From positions 84,044,989 to 84,108,988 of the forward strand of contig JAAALK010000082.1 of the NCBI GenBank assembly GCA_019279435.1: a DNA stretch of 64,000 nucleotides. Reading direction: 5' to 3'. Positions 33,764-45,181 of this stretch are shown here, piece after piece. A program made the translations under genes and the position numbers. A model generated the notes under the pieces. That model searched no databases. It saw only the letters and a list, made by a program, of their open reading frames with translations, and had not been told where the DNA came from. Position 1 is the first letter of the stretch. Each line of letters starts with the position of its first letter. The stretch is from Zizania palustris (taxonomy: Eukaryota; Streptophyta; Magnoliopsida; Poales; Poaceae).

Positions 33764-34201
33764 AATTGTGCGTGTTGATGCGTTGTTGAAGCCTGCTGAT
33801 GTGGTGGACGGTGCTATCGTATGATCTGGTGGTGTTCTTCCCAGCAGCGCTGTGGTTCGTGTGGGCGTACTTTAAGTGTGGGGTTGGCGGAATTGGCGAG
33901 GAGCGACGGACGGGTTGGACGTGGTTGCTTGCCATTGTGCTGATTAACCCTTGTTTAATATTGATCGATCATGGCCATTTTCAGGTTGGGATAGTATTGG
34001 CAAGTAACACTCTGTGCATTGGAGGGGGATATAATGCAGAGATTATTCCATGACATTTCATTCATTTCCTGACAAGCAATTATTATGTTTCAGTATAATT
34101 GCATCAGCCTTGGATTGACACTTGGAGCAATTACGGGTGTTTTGGCAGGGAACGAGCTTGTTGCTGCTGCTCTCTTCAGTCTTTCAATCAACCACAAGCA
34201 G
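33764..34201 (+). pseudogene. ALG6: Captured ALG6-type glucosyltransferase fragment (two exons)
   Basis: Inside CACTA 1, to the right of the copia. Exon a (33764 or later, clear from 33799, to 33984) encodes MWWTVLSYDLVVFFPA and ends LILIDHGHFQ. The intron is 33985-34093 (GT...TTTCAG). Exon b (34094-34201) encodes YNCISLGLTLGAITG and ends ALFSLSINHKQ, followed by a GT donor. The split DHGHFQ/YN motif and NHKQ are conserved in ALG6/ALG8 (GT57). ALG6 adds the first glucose to the dolichol-linked Man9GlcNAc2 precursor in the ER membrane. Only about 100 residues of a roughly 500-residue protein are present, and a TGA sits at 33787-33789, so it cannot be functional. I prefer ALG6 over ALG8. Confidence 0.82.
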
Positions 34202-34866
34202 GTTTTCCTCTTGTCTGGAGAATTGTTTCCCAATTCTTATGATGTATGCCCAAACATGTAAACCGATACTTCCTCTGCAATGATTTGTCTTTTTAATCCA
34301 CACTGTAGATGGCAATGTGCACATAATCCATCTAAACTTTGCATCAACAGCAAATGGATCCTTGCTATGTTGTGGCAACAATGATTCCTGGGTTAGTGAT
34401 TAGTGACCTCAAAGATACACAATGCTGGACCAGGTTGTAATATATGTCCTGAAAAAATGCAATAGAGCAATAAACTATCATGAGGCATGTGTGTAGTGTG
34501 GTTGCAACTTGCAATACTTATGCTCAGCTTGTTATCTGAATAGGTTACTAACTAGCCTGAGTTGGAAGTAGAATGTGTTTGCTAGTTCCTACTTCCTAGA
34601 GTGATGGATGTGCAAGGCGCCACTTAATTTCTTGGCAAACAGAGTAAGACACGGCTAGTCACTTAGTCAGTTTTCAATCTATTAAGTGAACTGCAATCTT
34701 CTATATTTTTTCTGATTCTTTGCAACGTAGTACTAATGTTTTGTGCTTTGAGGTGTTCTTCATTATTTTCTATTTTGCCGCCTTAAAAGGTCATACTTGG
34801 TGTATTCGGCTTCTTGTGGCTGATTACGTGCCTAGCTTGCCAGAATTTTTTTTAAAAGGAAAAGGT
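34202..34866 (+). other. CACTA 1 interior after the ALG6 exons
   Basis: AT-rich and intron-like. No further exon that I can recognise, so it is probably captured intron or filler DNA. Confidence 0.4.
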
Positions 34867-35142
34867 AACTTCCGTCGGCCACACATTAGCCGACGGAAGT
34901 TACTTTTTTTCATTTTTTCTGTTTTTCTATTAACTTCCGTCGGCCGTATATTAGCCGACGGATGTTAAGAGTGCTTTTGCTGACGTGGTTGAATACCCCG
35001 ATAACTTCCGTCGGCCACGTTAAGCCGACGGAAGTTAGCTAACTTCCGTCGGACCGCTTCCGTCGGCCAAATGCCGACGGAAGTTAGCTTCTTCCGTCGG
35101 AAAAGAGCTAACTTCCGTCGGCTTTGGCCGACGGAAGTTTGT
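34867..35142. repeat. Right subterminal repeats of CACTA 1
   Basis: About ten copies of AACTTCCGTCGGC / GCCGACGGAAGTT, mostly as inverted pairs separated by short AT-rich spacers such as CACATTA or CGTATATTA. They match the left array. Confidence 0.87.
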
Positions 35143-35157
35143 CGGATTGTTGTAGTG

Positions 35158-35256
35158 GAATCCTCTACCTCTTCTGATTCCTCCTCATCGGAGTGTTCCA
35201 TGACGTGGATTTCAGCCCTAGGCTTGTTAAATGTCTAAATAAACTTTTTATCTTTA
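35158..35256 (-). pseudogene. Gypsy gag fragment F, right part
   Basis: Continuation of the gag fragment left of CACTA 1. On the minus strand it reads NKPRAEIHVMEHSDEEES and then EVEDS into the GAA duplication. A TAG lies a few codons upstream of NKPRAE. Its other side is cut by the LTR of element G at 35257. Confidence 0.7.
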
Positions 35257-38200
35257 TGTGACGCCCCAATTTACCGAAATCGGAACATTATTGAATTTCC
35301 AAAGAAATACAATAATACAAGAGGTTCATCATGCGACACGTACATACGAGCAATCATCCGTGGTACGCAGACCACATTATTACATAAGAGTAAAATTAAA
35401 ATAAACAATAAAAGTAAACTGCATGACGAACGCCCTCTTCAGGATCTTTCTTCTTGACTGGGTCGCTACTCCAGACCATCCTCGTAGTAGGCATCCTCTG
35501 AATTATGTGTCCAACGGGTATGAGTACAAAGAGTACTCAACAAGCCACCGCAAATGCAAGTAATAATGCAAGATAATAACAAAGGAAGGATAATGGCTAA
35601 AAGTGCGGAAAAGTACATTTTCAGTTATTGCATTTAGTGTAGTCAAATTTTATCATGCAGAATAATAAACATGAACATCAATAATACCATCTATCTTGAG
35701 GAGTACGTTTTCCCTCCTCGCACAACAGTCCTTACATGTCAAACCATCATGCACATCCATTCCAAAAGTAAACTAATTGTGGGATGTGACGCAACCCGCT
35801 CTTGACCGTTGGCTCGGCTTTTTGAAAAGATTTGACTCTGATCAGAGGTGTACTACTGTACCCCCAAGGCACGCACTCATCCCAAACACCAAGGTGTAAC
35901 GAGATGACCCATACCACGGGAACTCGTGCCAAAATCTCAACATGAAATGCTCCAAGCGATAACCACCCGCTCTAGGTTTCGCCGGCGCGCCGGGCCGTAT
36001 CCCGGCTAACGTCGCACCCTCTTTTGTGCCACGTCGGTACAAGCCACCCGCAGGTGCTGCTTGACCCATCTCCAAGTGGTGGCCTCGGTTTGGAACACTC
36101 CATACCCTAGTTAGGACTTACCCATTAGACTTGTGGTTAGTACAAAAGTGTATTGCAACGGATCCCGCAGACCGGTCCTTATAGTGCCCCGGGTGCAACC
36201 GACCAATGCCCTAGCTTGGACCCGGAACCCACCATGCATACACTCACAACCATAACTCTATCACCAATAGCATTCCAGAGATAAGAATAACGGGGATCAT
36301 ATAGTAGATTCCAATCGCTACGACTCATTTTTAATCCTATAGCAATTGTGTCAATACGTTGGACACTATCTAATAATACTAATCATATGTTGACAAGGAG
36401 TTTAGGCTAGATAGCATGGCTTGGGTTGCACATCAAGGTCAGGGGATCCTAAATAAATATATTGTAAGGGTTTCATTTGACTAATGCATGTATATCCTAT
36501 GTGTTTTAGCGATAGTTTAATAAAACATGAGTTCAATATGCTCAAAAGATTGGTTTGGTGACTTGCCTTGTTCAGCGAAAGGGGAGGGAAGAACTTCGGA
36601 AAAGTATTCCGGCTCCTCGGCGGCGTCGTAGTCTTCTCAATATAAATAAAATAAATATAACATTCAATTAAACAATCCAAAATCACACAACAAGCACATA
36701 GGTTTTGATTAGGTTTACATTAAGAAAATAAGTTATTAAGTTTCTGAAAATCAATTTATGAATATTTTAAAGTGAACTTTAATGGAATATTGTCCTTTAT
36801 GAAAGAGATAATAATGTGAACAATTGTATTTTTAAGTTTATAACTAATTTAAAATAAGAGGTTCAGTGTAAAGTTAGTGGTTTTATTATACTAACATGAA
36901 AAGGATAAAAGTTAAATTTTGCTAAAATTGAAATGAACCTTTTTGTAATTTACCCTAAAGTGCATTTGAATACTTTATTAAATAAGCCTGAAATATTCAA
37001 AGTAAACATACTGTTTTTATTGCATTAACATGTAGAGGATAAAATTATAAACTTTCTGGATTTGAAATGATAATTTTTGGAGTTAAAATGCGCTAGAGAT
37101 GAATTTTACAAGTTTAAAACAGTTTCTGGAATTTAATTTAAATCAAAAACAGCCTCGGGTCGACGGTGAACCAGATCCACCGTGAACCCATGCACTGTGC
37201 ACGTGCGCCAGATCAAGATCCACCGTTGGATCGCGATCGGGCGGCCACGGGCGAGGCGGGGGAGTTAAGTTGATGTGGACGGCTGAGATTAAAATGTTGA
37301 AACAGTACGCGATGGACGAGCCAGATTAAATGCGGGTTTTAAAAACTAATGAACGCACGAGATTAAAACGTACCATTTCGATCAGATCCGACAGCGTGGA
37401 TTAAATCGCGCACGCGATATTACCGGCGTCGTCCGATCATGATTGCACGGCCGTGATTAAATCCGAAATGGCACGGGTACTCGACCCATGCCGGTCGTCT
37501 TCTCCGGCGACGGCGAGCGGGCCAGAGGCCACGACGACTGACGGCGAGGGATCCTAAGGGCTAAAATGGACGGAGGGGACTACGGGGATGGAGGGTACCT
37601 TAGGTGAGGTGAGAGGTCGTCGGAGCAGAGTCGGCGACGAGGGTAGACGGCGGAGTGGTTCGGGCTCCTCGTCGGCGATGGTGTTCCAGCGGGGTTCTTC
37701 ATCGGCGGAGGGGTGGCCGAGGTCGGTGAGGTTATGGCGGTCACGGAGGTGCGGTTGCCTAGGGCAGAGGAGGTCACCGGCGATGGCGAACAGCGGCTGG
37801 AGTGAGGGTGGTGGAGGAGTGTTAAAAATCATAGCGAGGGCGTTCTGTTTGTTCTTGCAGCATGTGAGCATGGGGGTCAAATGCGGGGTACCAGGGGGGT
37901 TTAAATAGGGTCATCGGCGGTGGCAGGGGGCGCAATTGACGGTGGCCGAGGGTAAACACGATTAAACACCGGCGAGCTTTAGGTTGCATGCAGATTCATC
38001 GAATCGGGACGCGATCGGGCTAGTTTTAATGGGGGAAAAGGTCACCGGAGCGTGGGGGTTTGAATGTCGCGCTCAATTTGGGGGAAGGGGGTCGAGAGCA
38101 ACGGATCCGAGGCGCATTAAGGTGCTGACCGACGAGGGGGGGTTTGGGGGCAGATCTCGCGGGGACGAAGGATCTGACAGATGGGGCCACCGGTCAGTGA

Positions 38201-38583
38201 GCGCGAGTGAACGGGTGAGGCGACTGACGGGTGGGGTCAGGCGGTCGGGCGCGAGGGGTTCGGTTGGCCCCGACAGGTGGGGTCGGGCTGCCGGGCGCGC
38301 GCGAAGAGAGAGGGGGTCACTGACGGGTGGGGTCCGCTGGTCAGTCGGGGGCACGGGGAGGAGTGGGCTGGGCCGGTCGGGGAGAGAGAAGAGGGGGAAA
38401 GGGGCCGTTACTGTTTCAATTATTTTCTGAATAAAAGTAATTGCATAAATTTATTTAAAACATTTGGGCTACTTTCAAGGGTGATAAAAATCTGCAAAAA
38501 TTCTCAAAAATATATCTTGGTCTTGGGAACTCATACAAAAATTTCTTGCCTCTACTTTGGTCATTTCAACTAGGTTCTAGCCT
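35257..38583 (-). mobile_element. 3' LTR of element G, missing its first part
   Basis: About 3.3 kb. It ends in element orientation with GGGGCGTCACA at 35257. The other side should begin TGTTACA after a purine tract, but the sequence jumps from AATCTCGAGG (38583) straight into LTR-like sequence, so the tract and LTR start appear deleted. The left half is AT-rich and the right half (37500-38400) GC-rich. Open frames at 37554-38430 are composition-driven and not supported as genes. Confidence 0.7.
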
Positions 38584-38596
38584 CGAGATTGGAATG

Positions 38597-41500
38597 CTAC
38601 TCGAATAACTCAGGGTATTGGGCTTTCAACTCTTCTTCCTTTTCCCATGTGGCTTCTTCAACGGGGTGGTTGTCCCACTGAACCTTGCAGAAGCGAACCA
38701 CACGGCTCCTGGTTACTCTTTCCTTAGTCTCCAGGATCTTAAAGGGTTTCTCGATGTAGGTCAAATCCTCTTTCACATTGAGTTGTTGGAGATCAGCCTG
38801 TTCGGCGGGCACACGAAGACACTTCTTCAGCTGGGAGACGTGGAACACATCATGGACTCCTGCCAAGGATGGAGGCAGTTCTAATTGATATGCCACTTCT
38901 CCTTGCCGTCAGAGAATCTGAAAAGGTCCGACATAGCGGGGTGCTAGCTTGCCTTTCATGTTGAACCTTTGAGTGCCTCGGAGGGGAGTGACTCGGAGAT
39001 AGACGTAATCACCCTCCTCAAAGGTTAGGTCTCTCCGTCGGTTATCGGCGTAGATCTTCTGTCGGGACTGGGCTATCTTCAATCTGTCCCTGATGATCTT
39101 GACCTTCTCTTCGGCTTCTCTTAATATATCAGTACCAAATAGTTGTGACTCTCCAGTCTGATCCCAAAGTAATGGCGTTCTGCACTTACGCCCATAAAGT
39201 GCTTCGAACAGGGACATCTACAGGCTAACTTGATAACTGTTGTTGTAGGAGAACTCTGCATAGGGCAAGTTCTTGTCCCACATTCCGCCAAAGTCTAGAG
39301 CGCAAGCTCTAAGCATATCTTCCAATATCTGGTTGACCCTTTCGGTTTGACCATCGGTCTGTGGATGATAGGCGGTGCTAAAGTTCAGCCGGGTGCCGAG
39401 TTCCTCTTGAAGGTTCTTCCAAAACTTAGAGGTAAACTGACTCCCACGGTCAGATACAATCTTCTTTGGAACTCCATGTAGGCACACAATCCGAGTCATA
39501 TATAACTCGGCCAACTTGGCGACAGTGTAAGTTGTCTTGACGGGGATGAAGTGAGCCACCTTGGTGAGTCGGTCGACGATCACCACGATAGAATCATGAC
39601 CGGCTTGGGTCCTGGGTAGTCCCGTGATGAAGTCCATTCCTATCTCTTCCCACTTCCATTCGGGGACCTTGAGGGATTGTAACAGTCCAGCAGGTCTTTG
39701 GTGCTCTGCCTTGACTCGCCGGCATGTGTCGCACTTTGCCACATACTCAGCTATTTCCCTGTTCATGCTGACCCACCAATACTTCTCCTTCAGGTCTTGA
39801 TACATCTTTGTACTCCCAGGATGTATGGAGTATAGAGTATCGTGGGCTTCTTGAAGGATGAGAGCCTTCAACTCAGGCTTGTCGGGTACGCATATTCGGT
39901 TTCCGAACCAGATGGTACCATGCTCGTCCTCGGAGAATCCGGGGGCTTTACCCTTCCACGTGTTCTATTGTATCTCTAAGATGTCTGGGTTTTCCTTCTG
40001 CTTTTCTCGGATCTGGTCAATCAAGACAGGTCTAGACTTCAAAGTAGTGAGGTATGCTCGGGTGGTGGTCCCTAAATTCAGCCTTTCTATTTCCTTGTAT
40101 AGCAAAGGGGCCTGGTCCTGTATCATGATGGCATTGCAGTACCCTTTTCGACTAATGGCGTCTACCACCACATTGGCCTTGCCTGGATGATAAGGGATGC
40201 CCAAGTCGTAATCTTTGATCAGTTCCAACCATCTCCTCTGCCTGAGGTTGAGGTCCGGTTGGGTGAATATATTCTTGAGGCTCTTGTGGTCGGTGAAGAC
40301 CTCGCACCGTTTTCCCACAAGGTAATGTCTCCATATCTTCAAGGCTGGAACCACGGCTGCTAATTCCAGGTAGTGGGTTGGGTAGTTCAGCTCATGCGGT
40401 CTGAGCTGTCGGGAGGCGTAAGATATCACCTTCCCATCTTGCATTAAGACACATCACAATCCTTGGCGAGAGGCATCACAGTAGACATGGAAGTCTTTCC
40501 AGAGGTCTGGCAGGGTCAGTATTGGGGTTGACACGAGCTTCTTCTTAAGAGTTTGGAAGCATTCTTCACAATCTGGGGTCCATTCAAATTTTACCTCCTT
40601 CTGCAGCAGTCTGGTCATAGGCTTGGCAATCTTCGAAAAATTCTCGATGAAACGGCGGTAGTATCCGACCAATCCGAGAAAACTCCGGATCTCGGTCATG
40701 TTCGTGGGTTGTAGCCAGTTGGTCACTGCTTCCACGGTGGTTGGGTCCACAGTTATTCCTCCGGCAGATATGACATGACCGAGGAAACTCACCTCTGATG
40801 ACCAAAACTCGCACTTCCTGTATTTGGCGTATAGTTGATGTTCCCTTATCTTTCCGAGGGTTAGGCGGAGGTGGGTTTCATGTTCTTCCTTAGTCTTGGA
40901 GTAGATGAGGATATCGTCGATGAATAGCACGATGAACTTATCCAAGAACTCCATGAATACATTTTTCATCATGTTCATCAAAAAGGTCAGGGCATTCGTG
41001 AGTCCGAACGACATCACAGTATACTCGTAGAGTCCATAGCGGGAGGTGAAGGCAGTCTTGGGTATGTCTTCTTCTCTAATCCTCAATTGATGATAACCTG
41101 ACCTGAGGTCAATCTTGGAGAACACCGAGGATCCTTTCAGTTGATCGAATATGTCGTCGATCCGAGGAAATGGGTACTCGTTCTTGATGGTTACGTCGTT
41201 CAGGGCTCTATAGTCCACGCACATCCTTTTAGTCTTGTCCTTCTTCATGGCGAAGATGATCGGTGGACCCCAGGGTGAGGTACTCGGTCGGATGTACCCT
41301 TTCTATTCCAGGTATTCGATGTTGCTCTTGACTTCGGCTAATTCATTGGTGGCCATCCAGTATGGGCGCTTGGAGATTGGAGTGGTCCCGGGGACAAGCT
41401 CAATTCTAAATTCGATGTCCCGCTTGGGAGGCATTCCTGGCAGGTCCTCTGGGAAGACGTCCATGAACTCCTTGACTATGGGCACTTCTTCAAGGGCTAG

Positions 41501-43063
41501 TGAGTGAAGAGATGCCTCTAGAGGTTTGCGGCTGGTCATTCGAAAGGTGACGGCTTCGCCTTCAGGGTTTGTGACCGTTACGGACTTGCGGGCGCAATCG
41601 ATCACTCCCTTGTGTTTCATTAACCAATCCATCCCTAGGATGAGGTCGAGTCTGGTACACTTAACGAGGACCGGCTCGGCCCGGAATAATATTCCTTAAA
41701 TCTCTATCATAACCTTAGGATTGTATAAGTGGGCTAAGGTTTTATTGCCTGGAGTGGCAATCATCATGTGGGCTGGTAGAGGGAGCGCTTCCAAGTTGTT
41801 GGTTTTCACAAAATCCTACGAGATAAAAGAGTGCGTTGCCCCAAAGTCAAATAGTATGGTAGCTGGTAAAGAATTTACGGTAAATGTACCGAGCACGACT
41901 TTAGGAGCCTCCTGAGCTTCCTCCACGCTGATATGGTTGACGCAGGCATGAACCACCTGGTTGGGTGCAGCGCCTTGGGATTGCTTGGGGTGAGGACACT
42001 GGTGCGAGTAGTGCCCTTCCTTCCGGCAGTTGAAGCAGACGACCGGCTTCCCTTGGCGATCTCTCAAGATCGGGGCCTTGGTGGCGGGCGTCGGCTGAGC
42101 GGCCGGAGCTGGTGGAGCGAGGCGGGGATGCCCGGAGTTGGATCCGCCGGCGGCATGAGGTGGCCTGTAGGCGGGTCGAGGATGGTAGGCAGGCGCTGGT
42201 GGCGGAAGGACGAAGCGGGGTCTTTGATTATTTGCCTGTTGATGCTTGAAGGCGATCATCTTCCTCTGCTTGAGGTCCAACTTGTTCTGCTCAGTCTCTT
42301 GGATGAGCGCCTTGTTCACCAGTCGTTGGAAGTCGGCGTAGTCGGTGGCGACGAGCTGGATGGACAGCTCATCCTTGAGTCCCCGGAGGAACTTGGCCTG
42401 GCGAAGGGCGTCGGTTCGAACCTCTTCTGGTGCGTAGTGTGATAGACGGTTGAACTCATGGAGGTACTCCATGACAGTCCAGTTTCCCTGGTGCAGGTCA
42501 CAGAACTCCTGCTGCTTCACCGCGATGACTCCGGTGGGGACATGGGCGGCGCGAAAGGCGATGGTGAACTCCGCCCAAGTCACAACATGGTCCTCTGGCT
42601 GGGACTCATGGTAGTTGTCCCACCACTCCGCGGCGGGACCTTGGAGCTGATGAGTGGCGAATGCCACTCTCTCCCGGTCGGTGCAGGGGAGGAGGTCCAA
42701 CTTCTTCCCTATGGTGCGAAGCCAATCTTCGGCTTCCATGGGGTTGGTGGTGCTGGAGAAGATCAGGGGTCGCACGCGCAAGAACTCCGAGAGTTGGGGC
42801 GTGGGTGCGAGTGCTAGTGAACGAGGGGCGGGCTCCAAATTCTGCAGGCGGTCCAACTGTGCCTGTTGGTGCTGCATCTGGGTGAGGAGGGTAGTAATCA
42901 ACTGGTTTTGCTTCGCCATCATCTCTGCCAAAGTGGGGTGGTTGGCGGATGGTGGCCCAGTCTGTCGTTGGCCCGTTGCGCCCCAGTTGGGCACAACACT
43001 TCCGGGCAAACCGTTGCTTGCCCCTTCTCCATTGGTTGACCCGGTGTTCTGGTTGTCGGCCAT
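38597..43063 (-). pseudogene. Element G gag-pol with chromodomain, in-frame stops only
   Basis: One uninterrupted frame, number 1 throughout, broken by about seven stops but no frameshift. Gag (43063-41816) holds the retrotransposon gag domain and knuckle CFNCRKEGHYSHQC. The protease site reads LFDFGATHSF where LFDSGATHSF is usual, so the D-S-G triad is lost. RT has YRALNDVTIKNEYPFPRID and FIDDILIYSK (about 40915). RNase H has YCDAS and FTDHKSL. Integrase has an H-H-C-C finger, GMDFITGLP, VSDRGSQFTS and GQTERVNQ. The C-terminal chromodomain KVQWDNHPVEEATWE (about 38680) marks a chromovirus of the Tekay/Del type. Stops lie near 41816, 41696, 41303, 40446, 39965, 39218 and 38909. Confidence 0.9.
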
Positions 43064-43272
43064 CTTCTGAACATAAGGATTTTAGCCATAGGATAAAAGA
43101 TGATGAAACAGATATTTGACCAAAATAGCCTATCGAGGCTCATATATATATCTCAAGTGGTATAGAAAGTTCATTACATCCATGCTCTTATTCTATCCTA
43201 CCTACAACACAAGTTGTGGTAGGTAGCACCACATACACAAAATTATTATAGTCAAACAACGATAACTATCGT
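43064..43272 (-). other. Spacer between upstream ORF and gag of G
   Basis: AT-rich, non-coding. The upstream ORF ends at a GGTGAGTAG sequence that could be a splice donor, so this may be an intron joining the upstream exon to gag. Inference only. Confidence 0.35.
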
Positions 43273-44049
43273 CTACTCACCACCAGAGGCGGTCTCCGTG
43301 CTCTCGGAACCATGAGGGTTCTGAGGGACGGTGGGCTCGAGAAAGTTCTCGATAATGGGGTTGGAGACGAGTGCGGGACGCGGTGCAGGAATACTGGAGT
43401 TGGACGGTCCAGTGGTCGAGGGGTGTGGCGGGATCCTCTTGGTGCGAGGGGCGGGCTCACGGATGAGCTTCTTCCTCCTCGGGACAAGGGGAACCATCTC
43501 CGCAATGTCCTTCTACAGCTGCATAATCTTGCGCTGCAGCTCGCCGTTCTGTTGGATCAAGCTCTTCGTCTCCTGACGAAGGAACTCGACCGCCTCATGA
43601 TGTTCCTCGGCGTCAAGCACGGCCTCAGTATGGAGATCGTCCATGGCCTAAAGAAGGCACGTCTACCGGGCCATGACCGGATCGCGATCGGAGTGAACTC
43701 CGATGTAGATGCTACGGTGGGCGCCGGGAGTGCGCTTCGGCACAAGCCGGAAGGACGAGTTCTGAAGACGATTATCATAGATCATCCTCAACTCCATAAG
43801 GGCTTGGAGGGCGACGCGTTGGCACGCGACGTCGAAGGTTGGGCCCCCAAGCGCTGCCGTGAAGAATGGCAGGTGCTCGCCGGAGCCGTGGATGGTGAGG
43901 GAGACGTCGCAGGGTCCTGCGAACTCTTCCATGTACACCCCATGGAACTCGGGCTCGAAGAGGAACCCAAGGAAGGTGACCATCATACGGAGCTCCCTAA
44001 CGAAGCCCTCGAAGTGGTGGCAGAAGCTGTGCACTTGGTAGACCGACAT
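43273..44049 (-). pseudogene. Upstream ORF of element G, unknown function
   Basis: Reads MSVYQVHSFCHHFEGFVREL, then FHGVYMEEFAGPCDVSL and VALQALMELRMIYDNRLQNS to about 43663. It continues in the same frame past stops through AMDDLHTEAVLDAEEHHEAV, a likely short coiled coil, to SESTETASGGE at 43273. It lies 5' of gag. Similar ORFs are common beside gypsy elements in grass genomes, but I know of no established function. Stops near 43661, 43649 and 43500 break it. Confidence 0.6.
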
Positions 44050-44055
44050 CTACAA

Positions 44056-45012
44056 AAACAACTAGTCTTGTCCCTGATGAAGCCGATGAAGGAGTGTGGA
44101 CTATTTACTCTGATGGCGTGTACCAAGCTTTCAGGGCTGGCATAGGCGCAGTCCTTATCTCTCCTTCAGGCCAACAGGCATTATACTCCATCCGATTAAA
44201 CTTTAAGGCTACAAACAACATCGCCAAAATGAGGGAGTGTTACTAGGCCTCCACAAAGCACATGTGCTGGGGGCTGCCAGAGTGGTCATCAAAATTGACT
44301 CTCAGGTCATGGCCAGGCATGTGGACAAGAGTTTTCAAGCTCGGCACCCCAATCTTGTCGCATATCTCGAAGCAGTTAGGAAAGTTGAGGCAACCTTCAA
44401 AGGAATTTCGGTCTGAAGTATTCCCCGGAGTGAAAACTGTCAGACCGATGTCCTTGCTAAGGCAGCTGCCGGAGGTCAAGCACTTCCTCCCGAGGTTTTC
44501 TTCGAAGAGCTCATCAAGCCATCTTCATCCCCCCGAGAAGATACCCCGAATCCAGGTTCCGAAGAATTGCCCAAGATCTTGTGGTCTATCCGGAACACCC
44601 CTTCTCGGGCAACTGGATTCACCCCTTCCGGCTATTATTTGGAGACGAAGCAATGACGTTGACAGAGCTGCGGGCTAGCTCTCTGCGGGCCACAACTCTA
44701 GAAGTCGATCAAGGGCGCGACATATCCCTCGATCTCATTGAAGAAACGAGGCTCTGAGTCGTTGCCAACCTATCCAAGTATCAAAGCCAAACGAAGGCAT
44801 GGTATGACCCCAAGGTAAAGCAAAGCAAGTTGAAGCCAGGGCATCTCGTACTTCGAGCAGTCATCGCCCCTATAAAGCTGGGCAACAAGTGGGAAGGTTC
44901 GTACATTATCGTTGGCTATGGATGACCGGGGTCGTTCCGTCTGGCTACTCTAGAAGGTGAAGACCTGAAGCACACTTGGCATGTGGAGCATCTCAAGCGC
45001 TATTACGCGTGA
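44056..45012 (+). pseudogene. Tat C aRNH and integrase C-terminus, degraded
   Basis: Reads GVWTIYSDGVYQAFRAG (archaeal-type RNase H), a frameshift about 44228 (IAKMRECY), then KIDSQVMARHVDKSFQARHP, DVLAKAAAGGQALPPE and FFEELIKP. The integrase finger and core are deleted, with the frame jumping at about 44550 to EELPKILWSIRNTPSRATGF. A frameshift about 44628 and stops at about 44755 and 44924 follow, ending HVEHLKRYYA then TGA at 45010-45012. Non-functional. Confidence 0.85.
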
Positions 45013-45181
45013 TCCAATGTAATCGACTTTGTTTTTCTATTTAATGTACTTTGCTCCTCCATTTCAATAATAAGATGAGTAGGAGTAAAACAAGGCTCGA
45101 CTGGTGAGACGTTCTACCGAAGTGGACGCACTACGGTACTAGGCGTAATCCCGGTAGGTAAGAACGGTTCTAAGATACATC

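Larger units (their letters stand above)
10342..35157. mobile_element. CACTA transposon 1 carrying host gene pieces, interrupted by copia element
   Basis: Left end CACTACAAGAAAACAGG and right end ...TTGTTGTAGTG (inverse CACTACAACAA), flanked by the 3-bp duplication GAA (10339-10341 and 35158-35160). Both ends carry many copies of TTCCGTCGG / CCGACGGAA in both orientations, typical of CACTA subterminal regions. Without the nested copia the element is about 2.2 kb and has no transposase, so it is non-autonomous. Its interior is exon/intron sequence resembling host genes, which makes it a gene-capturing CACTA. Confidence 0.9.
35257..44054 (-). mobile_element. Tekay-type Ty3/gypsy chromovirus G (minus strand), 5' LTR missing
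   Basis: In element order (right to left): an upstream ORF (44049-43273), gag-pol (43063-38597), then a long 3' LTR (about 38583-35257). The left LTR edge is TGTGACGCCCC on the plus strand, after CTTTA (35252-35256), which would be the target duplication. The right edge is cut where plus-strand Tat fragment C begins at about 44055. No matching 5' LTR is in the window. The LTR piece at 50974 belongs to a different, diverged copy. Confidence 0.85.

Noticed and set aside
37554..38573. ORFs in the GC-rich half of the G LTR
   Set aside because: Arg/Gly/Pro composition only, inside an LTR.
43312..44145. Plus-strand ORF of 277 codons opposite the upstream ORF of G
   Set aside because: The minus strand carries the family-like sequence. 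The plus frame has no recognisable motif.
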